Under the pieces are notes generated by a model. The model was not told the origin of the DNA and did no database searches. It saw nothing but the letters and a program-made list of their open reading frames with translations. Positions 25,472-33,348 of a stretch of 64,000 nucleotides of DNA are shown in pieces; positions within the stretch are counted from its first letter, which is position 1, and every line of letters begins with the position of its first letter. Origin of the DNA: Oscillospiraceae bacterium (GTDB lineage Bacteria > Bacillota > Clostridia > Oscillospirales > CAG-272); assembly GCA_015063485.1 (NCBI GenBank), contig SVUA01000001.1, positions 62,001 to 126,000 of the forward strand, read 5' to 3'. The translations under genes were made by a program, and so were the position numbers.

Positions 25472-26233
25472 TTAAATTCGAGTAATAAGCTCTTTGGCGA
25501 CTTCAACATACTCTTTTGCGCCCTTTGAGTTGCGGTCATGATAAAAAGCGGGTTTCCCAAAGCCGGGAGCTTCGGTAAGCTTTACGTTTCTCGATATCTT
25601 TGTGTCGAAAAGTTTGTCAGAATAATGCTTTTGCAATTCTGCGATGACCTGCATGGACAACAAGAGTCTTCCGTTGTACATTGTAATAAGTATTCCGCAT
25701 ACGTTGAGATCGGGGTTGTATTTTCTCTTTATGCCATTAATGGTTATCATAAGCTGAGAAAGCCCCTCGAGCGCGTAGAATTCGCACTGCATAGGCACAA
25801 TGATCCCGTCGCTTGCCGTAAAAGCATTTCCCGTAAGCTGACCCAAAGAAGGCGGACAATCTATAAGAATATAGTCAAATTCGTCCTTTATGGGAGCAAG
25901 AACCGTTTTCATGCGATATTCGCTGTCATCAAAATCAAGAAGATCGAACTCTGCGCCTGCCAATGTCGTGTTGGTCGGAATTACCCAAAGATTTTCAAAC
26001 GGTGTTTCGAGCATTACCTCTTTTGCGGAAAGCTCACCATTTAAAAGCTCTCTTGTAGTTCCCTTCAATCCTCTTTTTGAAACTCCGACACCGCTTGTGG
26101 TGTTTCCCTGTGGGTCAAGGTCTATAATAAGAACTTTGTGCCCGAGTATGCCAAGCGAAGCAGCGATATTTACGCAAGAAGTGGTCTTTCCTACTCCGCC
26201 TTTTTGATTGGCAAAGGATATGATTTTTCCCAT
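25472..26233 (-). CDS. parA: Chromosome partitioning ATPase ParA (Soj)
   Basis: 253 residues, a deviant Walker ATPase that binds DNA non-specifically as an ATP dimer and is released by ParB. The motifs are KGGVGKTTSCVN (residues 10-21, with the signature Lys), DLDPQGNTTSGVG (about 40) and IDCPPSLGQLT (about 123). Length and start (MGKIISFANQKGG) are standard for Soj. First of the parA / small gene / parB group and downstream of noc, from which it is separated by a 48-base palindrome containing parS. Confidence 0.97.
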   Translation of the reverse strand: MGKIISFANQKGGVGKTTSCVNIAASLGILGHKVLIIDLDPQGNTTSGVGVSKRGLKGTTRELLNGELSAKEVMLETPFENLWVIPTNTTLAGAEFDLLDFDDSEYRMKTVLAPIKDEFDYILIDCPPSLGQLTGNAFTASDGIIVPMQCEFYALEGLSQLMITINGIKRKYNPDLNVCGILITMYNGRLLLSMQVIAELQKHYSDKLFDTKISRNVKLTEAPGFGKPAFYHDRNSKGAKEYVEVAKELITRI

Positions 26234-26350
26234 CTATATTTAATTTCCTTTCGTAAAATAAACTATTTATAATATTATATCACAAAAAACTTCTCAATGC
26301 AAGAGATTAAGAAAGTTTTTTGTGATTTTTCATGCTCTTTTTTGAATTTT

Positions 26351-26398
26351 AGCAAGCAAAACGCAATGTTTCACGTGAAACATTGCGTTTTGCTTGCT
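26351..26398. promoter_or_regulatory. 48-base perfect palindrome containing a parS site
   Basis: The central 16 bases, 26367-26382, are TGTTTCACGTGAAACA, the ParB-binding parS consensus. The symmetry extends perfectly to 24 bases on each side (arms from AGCAAGCAAAACG). It sits two bases after the noc stop codon and about 118 bases before parA. No U-run follows on either strand, so it is not a standard terminator, though the transcript would form a long hairpin. Confidence 0.93.
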
Positions 26399-26400
26399 CG

Positions 26401-27255
26401 TCATTTCGCGATACGTATAGTTATATCTACGGTATGTATGTTTTGAACTATGTTTACGGAGGCTTTTTTGCCTTGTTTCTTGAGATTGTCTATGTGTTGC
26501 TGAAGCTTTTGCATTATTATATCCGCTTCGTTTATAGAAGAGCGAATACTTCTTTCTTCCTTCTTTTCTTGATTGTTTTTTGAGGCGGCATTGACTTTGT
26601 TAAAAATAAGACAATCTATATATTCTTCTGCTTGACGTACGTTTAACTTATCTGTGGCTATGCGTCTTATGGCTTCGGAACGGGATTCGGGGTCGTCAAG
26701 CCTTAAAAGCGCTCTTGCGTGGCGTTCTGTTAGGTTTGTTTCCAATATTAATTTTTGTTCTTCGAAGGACAATTTTAGCAATCGGAGCTTGTTTGCTACT
26801 GCTGACTGACTTAAAGACATTCTTCTTGCCACCTCGTCTTGCGTTAAAGAATGGTTTTCTATCAGTTTTTTGAATCCGTATGCTTGTTCGAACATATTGA
26901 GATCTTCTCGCAAAAGGTTTTCTATTATCGCCATTTCTGCCGACGTTGACTCGTCTACACTCAATATCACACACGGAACGGTAAAATAACCTAACATTTT
27001 TGCTGCTCTTAATCGTCGTTCGCCGGCGATCAACTCGTAGGAGTACAGATCATCATCTTCTGCGGGTCTTACGGTCAAGGGTTGCAGTATTCCGTATCGA
27101 CGGATCGAATCTGCGAGTCTGATTATTGCGTTGTTGTCAAAAGTCGCTCTTGGCTGCGCGCGGTTTGGGCGAATGCTATCCGCTCGTATCTGGTATATCT
27201 CTGACGGAAAAGATTCGTCGATCCGCTGCTTTTTTGAAAATTTAAATTCGTTCAT
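26401..27255 (-). CDS. noc: Nucleoid occlusion protein Noc (ParB paralogue)
   Basis: 284 residues from the ATG at 27255, which follows GAAAGGAGAAAG; the open frame extends to 27426 but crosses the parS site and lacks a ribosome site. ParB/Srx domain with AGERRLRAAKMLG, then HTH TQDEVARRMSLSQSAVANK. At the specificity positions described for ParB/Noc it has Gln (SQS), Lys (ANK), Lys (LLK) and Arg (TERHARAL), the Noc pattern. Noc binds DNA and the membrane to keep division off the nucleoid. Position between rsmG and parA matches Bacillus noc. Confidence 0.88.
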   Translation of the reverse strand: MNEFKFSKKQRIDESFPSEIYQIRADSIRPNRAQPRATFDNNAIIRLADSIRRYGILQPLTVRPAEDDDLYSYELIAGERRLRAAKMLGYFTVPCVILSVDESTSAEMAIIENLLREDLNMFEQAYGFKKLIENHSLTQDEVARRMSLSQSAVANKLRLLKLSFEEQKLILETNLTERHARALLRLDDPESRSEAIRRIATDKLNVRQAEEYIDCLIFNKVNAASKNNQEKKEERSIRSSINEADIIMQKLQQHIDNLKKQGKKASVNIVQNIHTVDITIRIAK

Positions 27256-27280
27256 TTTCTTTCTCCTTTCTTGTGACAAA

Positions 27281-27296
27281 TGTTTCACGTGAAACA
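27281..27296. promoter_or_regulatory. parS site in the noc leader
   Basis: TGTTTCACGTGAAACA, exact parS consensus, inside a 26-base palindrome (27276-27301), 26 bases upstream of the noc start codon. ParB bound here could affect noc expression. Confidence 0.93.
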
Positions 27297-27432
27297 TTTG
27301 TGGCTTTCTGCTACAATTATACCATTTATAGAAAGAGAAAATGCGCTTATTGTGTAGGTCAAATAATGTAGATTTGGGTTGGGATATAGCCACAAAAGAA
27401 AGGAAATGGAAATAATTGCGTATCACGAAAAG

Positions 27433-27459
27433 AAAAAACCGCTTTTAAAGCGGTTTTTT
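27433..27459 (-). terminator. Terminator overlapping the end of rsmG
   Basis: A 12-base perfect stem AAAAAACCGCTT / AAGCGGTTTTTT with a TTA loop; that loop is the rsmG stop codon on the minus strand. It can work in both directions. Confidence 0.65.
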
Positions 27460-28176
27460 GGATATTTTGGAGAAATGTCTTGGATAATTTTGGGGAGTGG
27501 CGGATAATTTATCTATTTGTATTAAATATCTTGTTTCAAGCGAACCGTCTTGGTTTATAAGAGATGGACGCAAAATTTCTCGCGTTTTTCCGCCGCATGT
27601 TTGTATGGCTTTTTGAGATGCTGCAAATTCCTCGTCCGCTTTTGAGCCTTTCATGGCGATAAAAGAGCCGCCGTTTTTAACGAGAGGCAAGCAGAGCTCG
27701 GATAATATTGGCAATGAGGCGACAGCTCTTGCTGTGGCTATATCGAAGCTTTCTCTGTAAGCGTGATCGTGTCCCAACTCCTCGGCTCTTGCCGCGATAG
27801 CGGTTACGTTGTCTAATTCAAGCTTTTTTGAGGTTGAATTCACATAATCTATTCTTTTTGCGGTGGAGTCTACAGCGGTTATCGATAGATCGTGGCGAAA
27901 GATCGCTAACGGTAAGGTCGGAAATCCCGCTCCGCAACCTATGTCTATCACTTTTGAGTTTTTGGGGATCAATTGCGAAATTAACAGGGAATCGACATAA
28001 TGGCGCAAAATTATGGAATTTTCTTCTTTTATTGCGGTTAAATTCATGACTTTGTTGGTTTCTAACATGATATTTGTTAAATCGAACAGCTTCAGAGCCT
28101 CTTCTTTCGATGGCGAAGAAAGGGAATTGAGCTCAAAAAGCTTTTTACAGTTTCCAAAAAATGTTTCAAAAATCAT
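27445..28176 (-). CDS. rsmG: 16S rRNA (guanine-N7) methyltransferase RsmG
   Basis: 243 residues, the usual length. It methylates a guanine (G527 in E. coli numbering) in 16S rRNA using S-adenosylmethionine. The Rossmann motif VIDIGCGAGFPTLPLAIF is near residue 70, and AVDSTAKRIDYVNS and ATARAVASLPILSELCLPLVKNGG follow. Lies 39 bases after mnmG on the same strand, the conserved gidA-gidB arrangement, with a parS site in between. Confidence 0.95.
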   Translation of the reverse strand: MIFETFFGNCKKLFELNSLSSPSKEEALKLFDLTNIMLETNKVMNLTAIKEENSIILRHYVDSLLISQLIPKNSKVIDIGCGAGFPTLPLAIFRHDLSITAVDSTAKRIDYVNSTSKKLELDNVTAIAARAEELGHDHAYRESFDIATARAVASLPILSELCLPLVKNGGSFIAMKGSKADEEFAASQKAIQTCGGKTREILRPSLINQDGSLETRYLIQIDKLSATPQNYPRHFSKISKKPL

Positions 28177-28199
28177 TTTGTTATTTCCTTTGCGTTGAA

Positions 28200-28215
28200 T
28201 GTTTCACGTGAAACA
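28200..28215. promoter_or_regulatory. parS site between mnmG and rsmG
   Basis: TGTTTCACGTGAAACA, exact consensus, ending one base before the mnmG stop codon (28216-28218) and extended to a 20-base palindrome (28198-28217). Third parS within 1.9 kb. Confidence 0.93.
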
Positions 28216-30078
28216 TTATTTCATTCCGAAGTATATAAGGAGCACGGAAATATCAGCAGGGCTTACTCCGCTGATTCGAGAAGCTTGTCCTATCGTTAAA
28301 GGCTTGACTTTGTTTAACTTTTGCGCCGCCTCTATTCTTAATCCTTTTATAGCCTCGTAATTGATATCGTTTGAAAGGGGTCTGCTTTCGAGTTTCTCGC
28401 GGCGTTTTACTTCTGCTATCTGGCGTTTGATATATCCTTCATACTTCACGGTCACTTCTGCCGTTAAAACGACTCTTGGCGGCAAGCTTTTGCGTGATGG
28501 GTCTATTTCTTCGAGGTCTTTATAGGTTAATTGGGGTCTTCTTAACAGATCTGCCAACGAATATCCCGAATTGACCTCGGGCATATCATGTTTTTTTAAA
28601 AAATCGTTTAGGATCAACGGGGAAATGTGGGTGTTGTTAAGCCTTTCTATTTCTTCTTCCACAAGTTTTTGCTTTTCGATAAACAAGGAATACTGCTCAT
28701 TTGTTACAAGACCTGCTTCGTAACCTTTTTTTGTAAGTCGCGCATCGGCGTTATCCTGACGGAGCAGAAGTCTGTATTCCGAGCGAGAGGTCATCATTCT
28801 ATAAGGCTCGTTTGTGCCTTTTGTTACGAGATCGTCGATCAAAGTACCGATATAGCTCTCCGAACGGGTGAGTATTAACGGCTCTTTGCCACGAAGCTTT
28901 AGTGAGGCGTTCAACCCCGCTATCAAGCCTTGCGCCGCGGCTTCCTCGTAACCCGACGTTCCGTTGAATTGACCCGCACCGTAAAGACCGTTTATGGATT
29001 TAAATTCAAGTGTAGCTAATAGCTGAGTCGGATCTGCGCAATCATATTCTATTGCGTATGCATATCTCATTATCTGTGCATTTTCAAAGCCTTTTAGAGA
29101 GTGAAGCATCTTGTGCTGAACGTCGAGGGGGAGGGAAGTGGAAAAGCCTTGTATATACATCTCCTCGGTACTTGCGCCTACCGGCTCAACAAAGAGCTGA
29201 TGACGCTCCTTGTCAGAGAAACGCACGAGCTTATCCTCTATTGATGGACAATAACGCGGTCCTGTTCCGTGAATATGTCCCGAATACATAGCGGAGCGTG
29301 TTATGTTGTCGCGTATTATTTTGTGTGTTTCTGCATTTGTATATACGATATGGCAAGGGATCTGTTCTATGCTTTCAAAAAAAATGTCGCTTGTCATGCA
29401 AGAATAGGGAATTATTGGAAATTCTCCGTCTTGGCGTTCGAGCTCTTCGAAATTTATTGAGCGTCTGCTAACGCGCGCGGGAGTGCCCGTTTTAAAGCGC
29501 ATAAGGCGTATTCCAAGCGATTCGAGGCACGACGAAAGTCCTTTTGAAGCAAGAAAACCGTCAGGGCCGCTTTCATAGTTTACGTCTCCGACAAAAATAC
29601 GGCTCTCAAGATACGTTCCTGAACAGATTATAGCCGCCTTGCACTCCCAGACCTCGCCAAGATGAGTAGTTACCGAGCAAACATTTCCGTTTTCAACTCC
29701 GATAGATACTATCTCGGCTTGAACGAGACGCAGATTTTCTGTCGTTTCGAGTGTCTGCTTCATTATGCGGTGATATTCTTTTCTGTCGGCTTGTATTCTT
29801 TTTGAGTGAACAGCCGCGCCTTTGCCGAGATTGAGCGTACGCGATTGCAGGGTCACCTTGTCTGCGGCGCGCCCCATTTCTCCTCCGAGCGCATCTATCT
29901 CGTAGACGAGATGACCTTTTCCCGTGCCGCCTATCGAAGGGTTGCAAGGCATATTTGCGATGGATTCAAGAGACATGGTGAAAAGAACAGTGTCTATTCC
30001 TGTTCTTGCTGCGGCAAGCGCTGCCTCTATTCCGGCGTGTCCTGCGCCTATTATGGCAATTTCTGTAATTTCTGACAT
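28216..30078 (-). CDS. mnmG: tRNA uridine-5-carboxymethylaminomethyl modification enzyme MnmG (GidA)
   Basis: 620 residues, normal length. With MnmE it modifies the wobble uridine of several tRNAs, using FAD and a folate donor. The FAD-binding motif IIGAGHAGIEAALAAARTG is at the N-terminus; the signature GPRYCPSIEDKLVRF is near 275; the C-terminal tRNA/MnmE-binding domain contains YKDLEEIDPSRKSLPPRV and ISGVSPADISVLLIYF. MnmE is not upstream here: the neighbouring gene is divergent, so the usual mnmE-mnmG operon is broken at this point. Confidence 0.97.
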   Translation of the reverse strand: MSEITEIAIIGAGHAGIEAALAAARTGIDTVLFTMSLESIANMPCNPSIGGTGKGHLVYEIDALGGEMGRAADKVTLQSRTLNLGKGAAVHSKRIQADRKEYHRIMKQTLETTENLRLVQAEIVSIGVENGNVCSVTTHLGEVWECKAAIICSGTYLESRIFVGDVNYESGPDGFLASKGLSSCLESLGIRLMRFKTGTPARVSRRSINFEELERQDGEFPIIPYSCMTSDIFFESIEQIPCHIVYTNAETHKIIRDNITRSAMYSGHIHGTGPRYCPSIEDKLVRFSDKERHQLFVEPVGASTEEMYIQGFSTSLPLDVQHKMLHSLKGFENAQIMRYAYAIEYDCADPTQLLATLEFKSINGLYGAGQFNGTSGYEEAAAQGLIAGLNASLKLRGKEPLILTRSESYIGTLIDDLVTKGTNEPYRMMTSRSEYRLLLRQDNADARLTKKGYEAGLVTNEQYSLFIEKQKLVEEEIERLNNTHISPLILNDFLKKHDMPEVNSGYSLADLLRRPQLTYKDLEEIDPSRKSLPPRVVLTAEVTVKYEGYIKRQIAEVKRREKLESRPLSNDINYEAIKGLRIEAAQKLNKVKPLTIGQASRISGVSPADISVLLIYFGMK

Positions 30079-30115
30079 TTATTAGTGCCTTTCGTAGCGA
30101 TTTATATTCGAATAT

Positions 30116-30144
30116 ATTGTAGCAGAAAATCTTTGTAAAGTCAA
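30116..30144 (-). promoter_or_regulatory. Promoter of the mnmG-rsmG-noc-par block
   Basis: TTGACT (30139-30144), 17 bases, TACAAT (30116-30121) on the minus strand, about 38 bases before the mnmG start codon. Confidence 0.65.
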
Positions 30145-30275
30145 GTGTTTGCTTTATTATAAAAATGAAAAACGTTGTTCGATGCTTGGGCGATGTGATT
30201 GGTTTTGTGGAGCTTTGACAAGAGAGGTTTTTGATAGAACTGCCATATGTTGTAAAAATCGCCATGTATTGTTTC

Positions 30276-30304
30276 TTGAATTTTTAACGGAAATACAGTA
30301 TAAT
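30276..30304 (+). promoter_or_regulatory. Promoter of the SleB-type hydrolase gene
   Basis: TTGAAT (30276-30281), 17 bases, TATAAT (30299-30304). It looks like a vegetative rather than a sporulation promoter, which bears on the hydrolase's role. Confidence 0.65.
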
Positions 30305-30359
30305 TAAGTATCGCAGGGCAATATTTACTGCGAAAAAAGCAAAAAAGGAGGTAAAAATT

Positions 30360-31244
30360 TTGCTAACTATGAAAAAGACTGCAAGGCGATTTGTTATGTT
30401 TTTCGTCAGTGTGTGTATGCTTGCTATGGCGTTAGCTCCGGCAGCTGCGGCGGCGCAGAGAGAAGTTTACGTATTTCCTGAAGGCTCGGCTTCGGTAAAC
30501 GTCACGCTTGACGGAAAAACGATACTCGAAGGAAAGGCGGCTATAATTAATTCTGTCACGTACGTCCCTCTTCGTGAATTTTCCGAGCTTGCGGGCGCTG
30601 AAAGTGTAAAATGGAACGCCCAAACACGAACCGCAACTGTGAAAAAAGGAAACGTCACGCTTTACGTGACCGATGGAGGATATTACATATCCGCGCTTGA
30701 CCGCTATTTCTACACGGGAGAGAAAGTTTTGAACATAAACGGCAGACTTTTTGTTCCGATAAGATCACTCTCGCAGGTGTTTTCGCTAAACGTTGATTGG
30801 AACGCGCAGACGAGAACTGCGGTTTTGACGAGTACGGGCAAGACTCTTAAGAGCGGCGCGGCGTATTATAACGCGGACGACCTTTATTGGCTCTCGCGTA
30901 TAATTTATGCCGAGGCGGGCGGAGAGTCGCTCGTAGGTCAGATAGCGGTCGGAAACGTGGTGTTGAACAGAAAGGCTCATACTTCTTATCCGAACACGGT
31001 ATACGGAGTCATTTTTGACCGCAAGGGCGGAACACAGTTTACACCCGTTGCGATAGGAACTATCTACAAAACACCCAGCAACGCGGCGGTCATCGCGGCG
31101 AAGATATGTCTTGAGGGAACTACTGTGTCGACGGAAGCCTTGTTCTTTATGAATCCGAGGATCGCTACGAGTAATTGGATATCGCGTAATTGCAAATTTC
31201 TCTTTACGATAGGCAATCACGATTTCTACGGACTTTGGAAATGA
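30360..31244 (+). CDS. Secreted SleB-type cell wall hydrolase with copper-amine-oxidase-like N-terminal domain
   Basis: 294 residues. A TTG at 30360 lies eight bases after AAGGAGG; the ATG at 30369 is too far away, so TTG is probably the start. A signal peptide ends near AAAAAQRE. Residues 35-150 form the small repeated domain seen at the N-terminus of many Gram-positive wall proteins (VPLREFSELAGAESVKWNAQTRTATV and FVPIRSLSQVFSLNVDWNAQTRTAVL, each longer in full). Residues 170-294 are the SleB catalytic domain (LSRIIYAEAGGESLVGQIAV, with likely catalytic Glu). SleB-type domains cleave peptidoglycan, in spores or in vegetative walls. Confidence 0.85.
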   Translation: MLTMKKTARRFVMFFVSVCMLAMALAPAAAAAQREVYVFPEGSASVNVTLDGKTILEGKAAIINSVTYVPLREFSELAGAESVKWNAQTRTATVKKGNVTLYVTDGGYYISALDRYFYTGEKVLNINGRLFVPIRSLSQVFSLNVDWNAQTRTAVLTSTGKTLKSGAAYYNADDLYWLSRIIYAEAGGESLVGQIAVGNVVLNRKAHTSYPNTVYGVIFDRKGGTQFTPVAIGTIYKTPSNAAVIAAKICLEGTTVSTEALFFMNPRIATSNWISRNCKFLFTIGNHDFYGLWK

Positions 31245-31264
31245 AATAAAAGCCAAGAGCTTTT

Positions 31265-31293
31265 CTCCCTTCGAATTTTCGAGGGGAGTTTTT
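31265..31293 (+). terminator. Terminator of the SleB-type gene
   Basis: A ten-base stem CTCCCTTCGA / TCGAGGGGAG with an ATTT loop, followed by TTTTT. Confidence 0.7.
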
Positions 31294-31448
31294 GCATGTT
31301 TCATCAAATATTCACATAAAAATCAACTTAAAATTTGAGAAAAAGAACAAACATTCACAAAATGTTTATAATTGTATGTTATAATGTATTCTGTATTAGT
31401 GTAAAAACCGCTAATTTGACAAAAAATTAAGGAAAGGAATTCCTCATT

Positions 31449-32519
31449 ATGATAAAAATTGAGCATCTTGTGAAGAATTATGGCTCAAACTGTGCCGTAG
31501 ACGATATCAGCTTTGAGGTCAAAAAAGGCGAGATCGTTGGTTTTCTTGGACCGAACGGAGCAGGAAAAAGTACAACGATGAATATTTTAACGGGATATCT
31601 TTCGTCTACATCGGGAAGCGTGTCGATCGCGGGGATTGACGTTCTGGACAACCCTCTTGAAGCTAAAAAGCATATAGGATATCTGCCCGAGCAGCCTCCT
31701 CTGTATCTTGATATGACGGTTGAGGAGTATCTTATATTCAATTACAACTTAAAGGGCTGTAAGCTTAACAGAGATAAGCACTTGATGGAGATATGCGACG
31801 TTGTTAAGATAAGAGACGTTTATAAGCGCGTTATAAAGAATCTTTCTAAAGGTTATCGCCAAAGAGTAGGTATCGCACAGGCGCTTATCGGAAGCCCCGA
31901 GGTCATTATCTTCGACGAGCCTACGGTGGGACTTGACCCCAAGCAGATAATCGAGGTCAGAAACCTTCTCAGAAACCTCGGAAAAGACCATACGGTCATT
32001 CTTTCAACGCATATTTTGCAAGAGGTTCAAGCGGTATGCGACAGAATAGTTATTATAAACAAGGGTAGGATAGTTGCGGACGAGCTTACCGAGAACATAA
32101 CGCGCGCGGTAGAGAACAACCGCCGCTTTAACGTTAAGATATGCGGACCTCAAAAGGAGGTCCTCGCAATGCTTCGCTCACGCCCCGGTATCGTTTATGC
32201 GGAATTGCTTCCGCAAAGAGACGGCGACGCTTATTGCTATATGATCGAGAGCGAGGTAGGGGTCGATATTCGAAAGAGCCTTTTCTATACTCTTGCAGAG
32301 AAGAAATGGGCGCTTATCGGACTTGAGGCGATGGGTATGAGCCTTGAGGAAATATTTATCGCGATAGTAGACCAAGCGAATCCCTCTAACAAGAATAAGC
32401 ATGAGCGCAAGAATCGCCGCGCGGGCGCGGAGCGCGAGGTCGCAAAGACCATCATGGAAAACACGGGCAGATCGCAGGGCGGAGAGTATTCCGCACTCTT
32501 CGGCGATGACGATAAATGA
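31449..32519 (+). CDS. ABC transporter ATP-binding protein (Gld-like exporter)
   Basis: 356 residues, with a complete ABC domain in the first 230: Walker A GPNGAGKST (about 36), signature NLSKGYRQRVGIAQAL (about 134), Walker B VIIFDEPTVGLDP (about 155) and switch His in LSTHIL. The remaining 120 residues are a C-terminal domain ending in a basic segment (NKNKHERKNRRAGAERE). AAAGGAATTCCTCATT precedes the ATG. First gene of a four-gene operon with a permease, a GldG-like protein and a DUF4340-type protein. In Bacteroidetes the homologous GldA-F-G set is linked to gliding; in Clostridia the cargo is unknown. Confidence 0.88.
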   Translation: MIKIEHLVKNYGSNCAVDDISFEVKKGEIVGFLGPNGAGKSTTMNILTGYLSSTSGSVSIAGIDVLDNPLEAKKHIGYLPEQPPLYLDMTVEEYLIFNYNLKGCKLNRDKHLMEICDVVKIRDVYKRVIKNLSKGYRQRVGIAQALIGSPEVIIFDEPTVGLDPKQIIEVRNLLRNLGKDHTVILSTHILQEVQAVCDRIVIINKGRIVADELTENITRAVENNRRFNVKICGPQKEVLAMLRSRPGIVYAELLPQRDGDAYCYMIESEVGVDIRKSLFYTLAEKKWALIGLEAMGMSLEEIFIAIVDQANPSNKNKHERKNRRAGAEREVAKTIMENTGRSQGGEYSALFGDDDK

Positions 32520-32581
32520 TAAAACGCGTTTGACAATGAATATGAAAGGAGCTGTACCGTACATAAACGGTCAAAAATAAA

Positions 32582-33328
32582 ATGTTTGCTATTTTCAAAA
32601 AAGAATTGCGTTCATATTTCATAAACGCAATAGGATATGTCTTTGTAGGCGTGTTCTTGGCGGTGGCGGCGCTTCTTTGCTGCTATACGACTCTCGGAGC
32701 GAGAACCTATAATACCTCATCCTATTTCCAGATGATGATATTTTCTTTTATAATCCTCATTCCTTTGCTTACCATGAAGCTTTTCGCGGAGGAGAAAAAG
32801 CTTCGCACGGAGCAGCTTTTGCTTACCGCTCCCGTATCTATTCCGGGAATGATATTGGGAAAATATTTTGCCGCATTTACTCTTTTCCTTGGATGCGTTC
32901 TCGTATCCTGCATAAATTTCTTCCCGCTTTATTCCTACGCGAATATTGAAGCCGCGGGGAAGAGCTATGCAGACGAGCACGTTGGACCCGCTACCGCCGA
33001 GATAATCTCTTGTCTTGTAGGTATCATACTTATCGGAGCGGCGTTCATAGCGATAGGATTGTTTGTGTCCTCGCTTACCGAAAATCAGCTTGCGGCTGCG
33101 GTAATTACTGTTTCAATTATTTTCGTTATGCTCGTTCTTGACATGCTTAATAAGTACATTGACGTGTATGCGATAAGATTCGTTATAAGCTGGTTCTGCG
33201 TCATTAGCAGATTTTCGTATTTCACGTCGGGAATACTTGATTTTGCGTCGATATTATACTATATTTCAATCACGGCAGTTTTCCTGCTTTTGACGGTGCG
33301 CGTTTACGATAAACGCCGCTGGGGTTGA
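32582..33328 (+). CDS. ABC transporter permease (GldF-like)
   Basis: 248 residues with six predicted membrane helices, starting MFAIFKKELRSYFINAIGY, the usual start of ABC-2 type permeases of this kind. LRTEQLLLTAPVSIPGMILGK (in part) is the conserved cytoplasmic segment. The AAAGGAG ribosome site is unusually far (about 27 bases) from the ATG; an ACCGT / ACGGT stem between them could bring it closer. Forms the membrane channel with the preceding ATPase. Confidence 0.86.
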   Translation: MFAIFKKELRSYFINAIGYVFVGVFLAVAALLCCYTTLGARTYNTSSYFQMMIFSFIILIPLLTMKLFAEEKKLRTEQLLLTAPVSIPGMILGKYFAAFTLFLGCVLVSCINFFPLYSYANIEAAGKSYADEHVGPATAEIISCLVGIILIGAAFIAIGLFVSSLTENQLAAAVITVSIIFVMLVLDMLNKYIDVYAIRFVISWFCVISRFSYFTSGILDFASILYYISITAVFLLLTVRVYDKRRWG

Positions 33329-33348
33329 TAGAAGGGCAGGTGTGAAAA

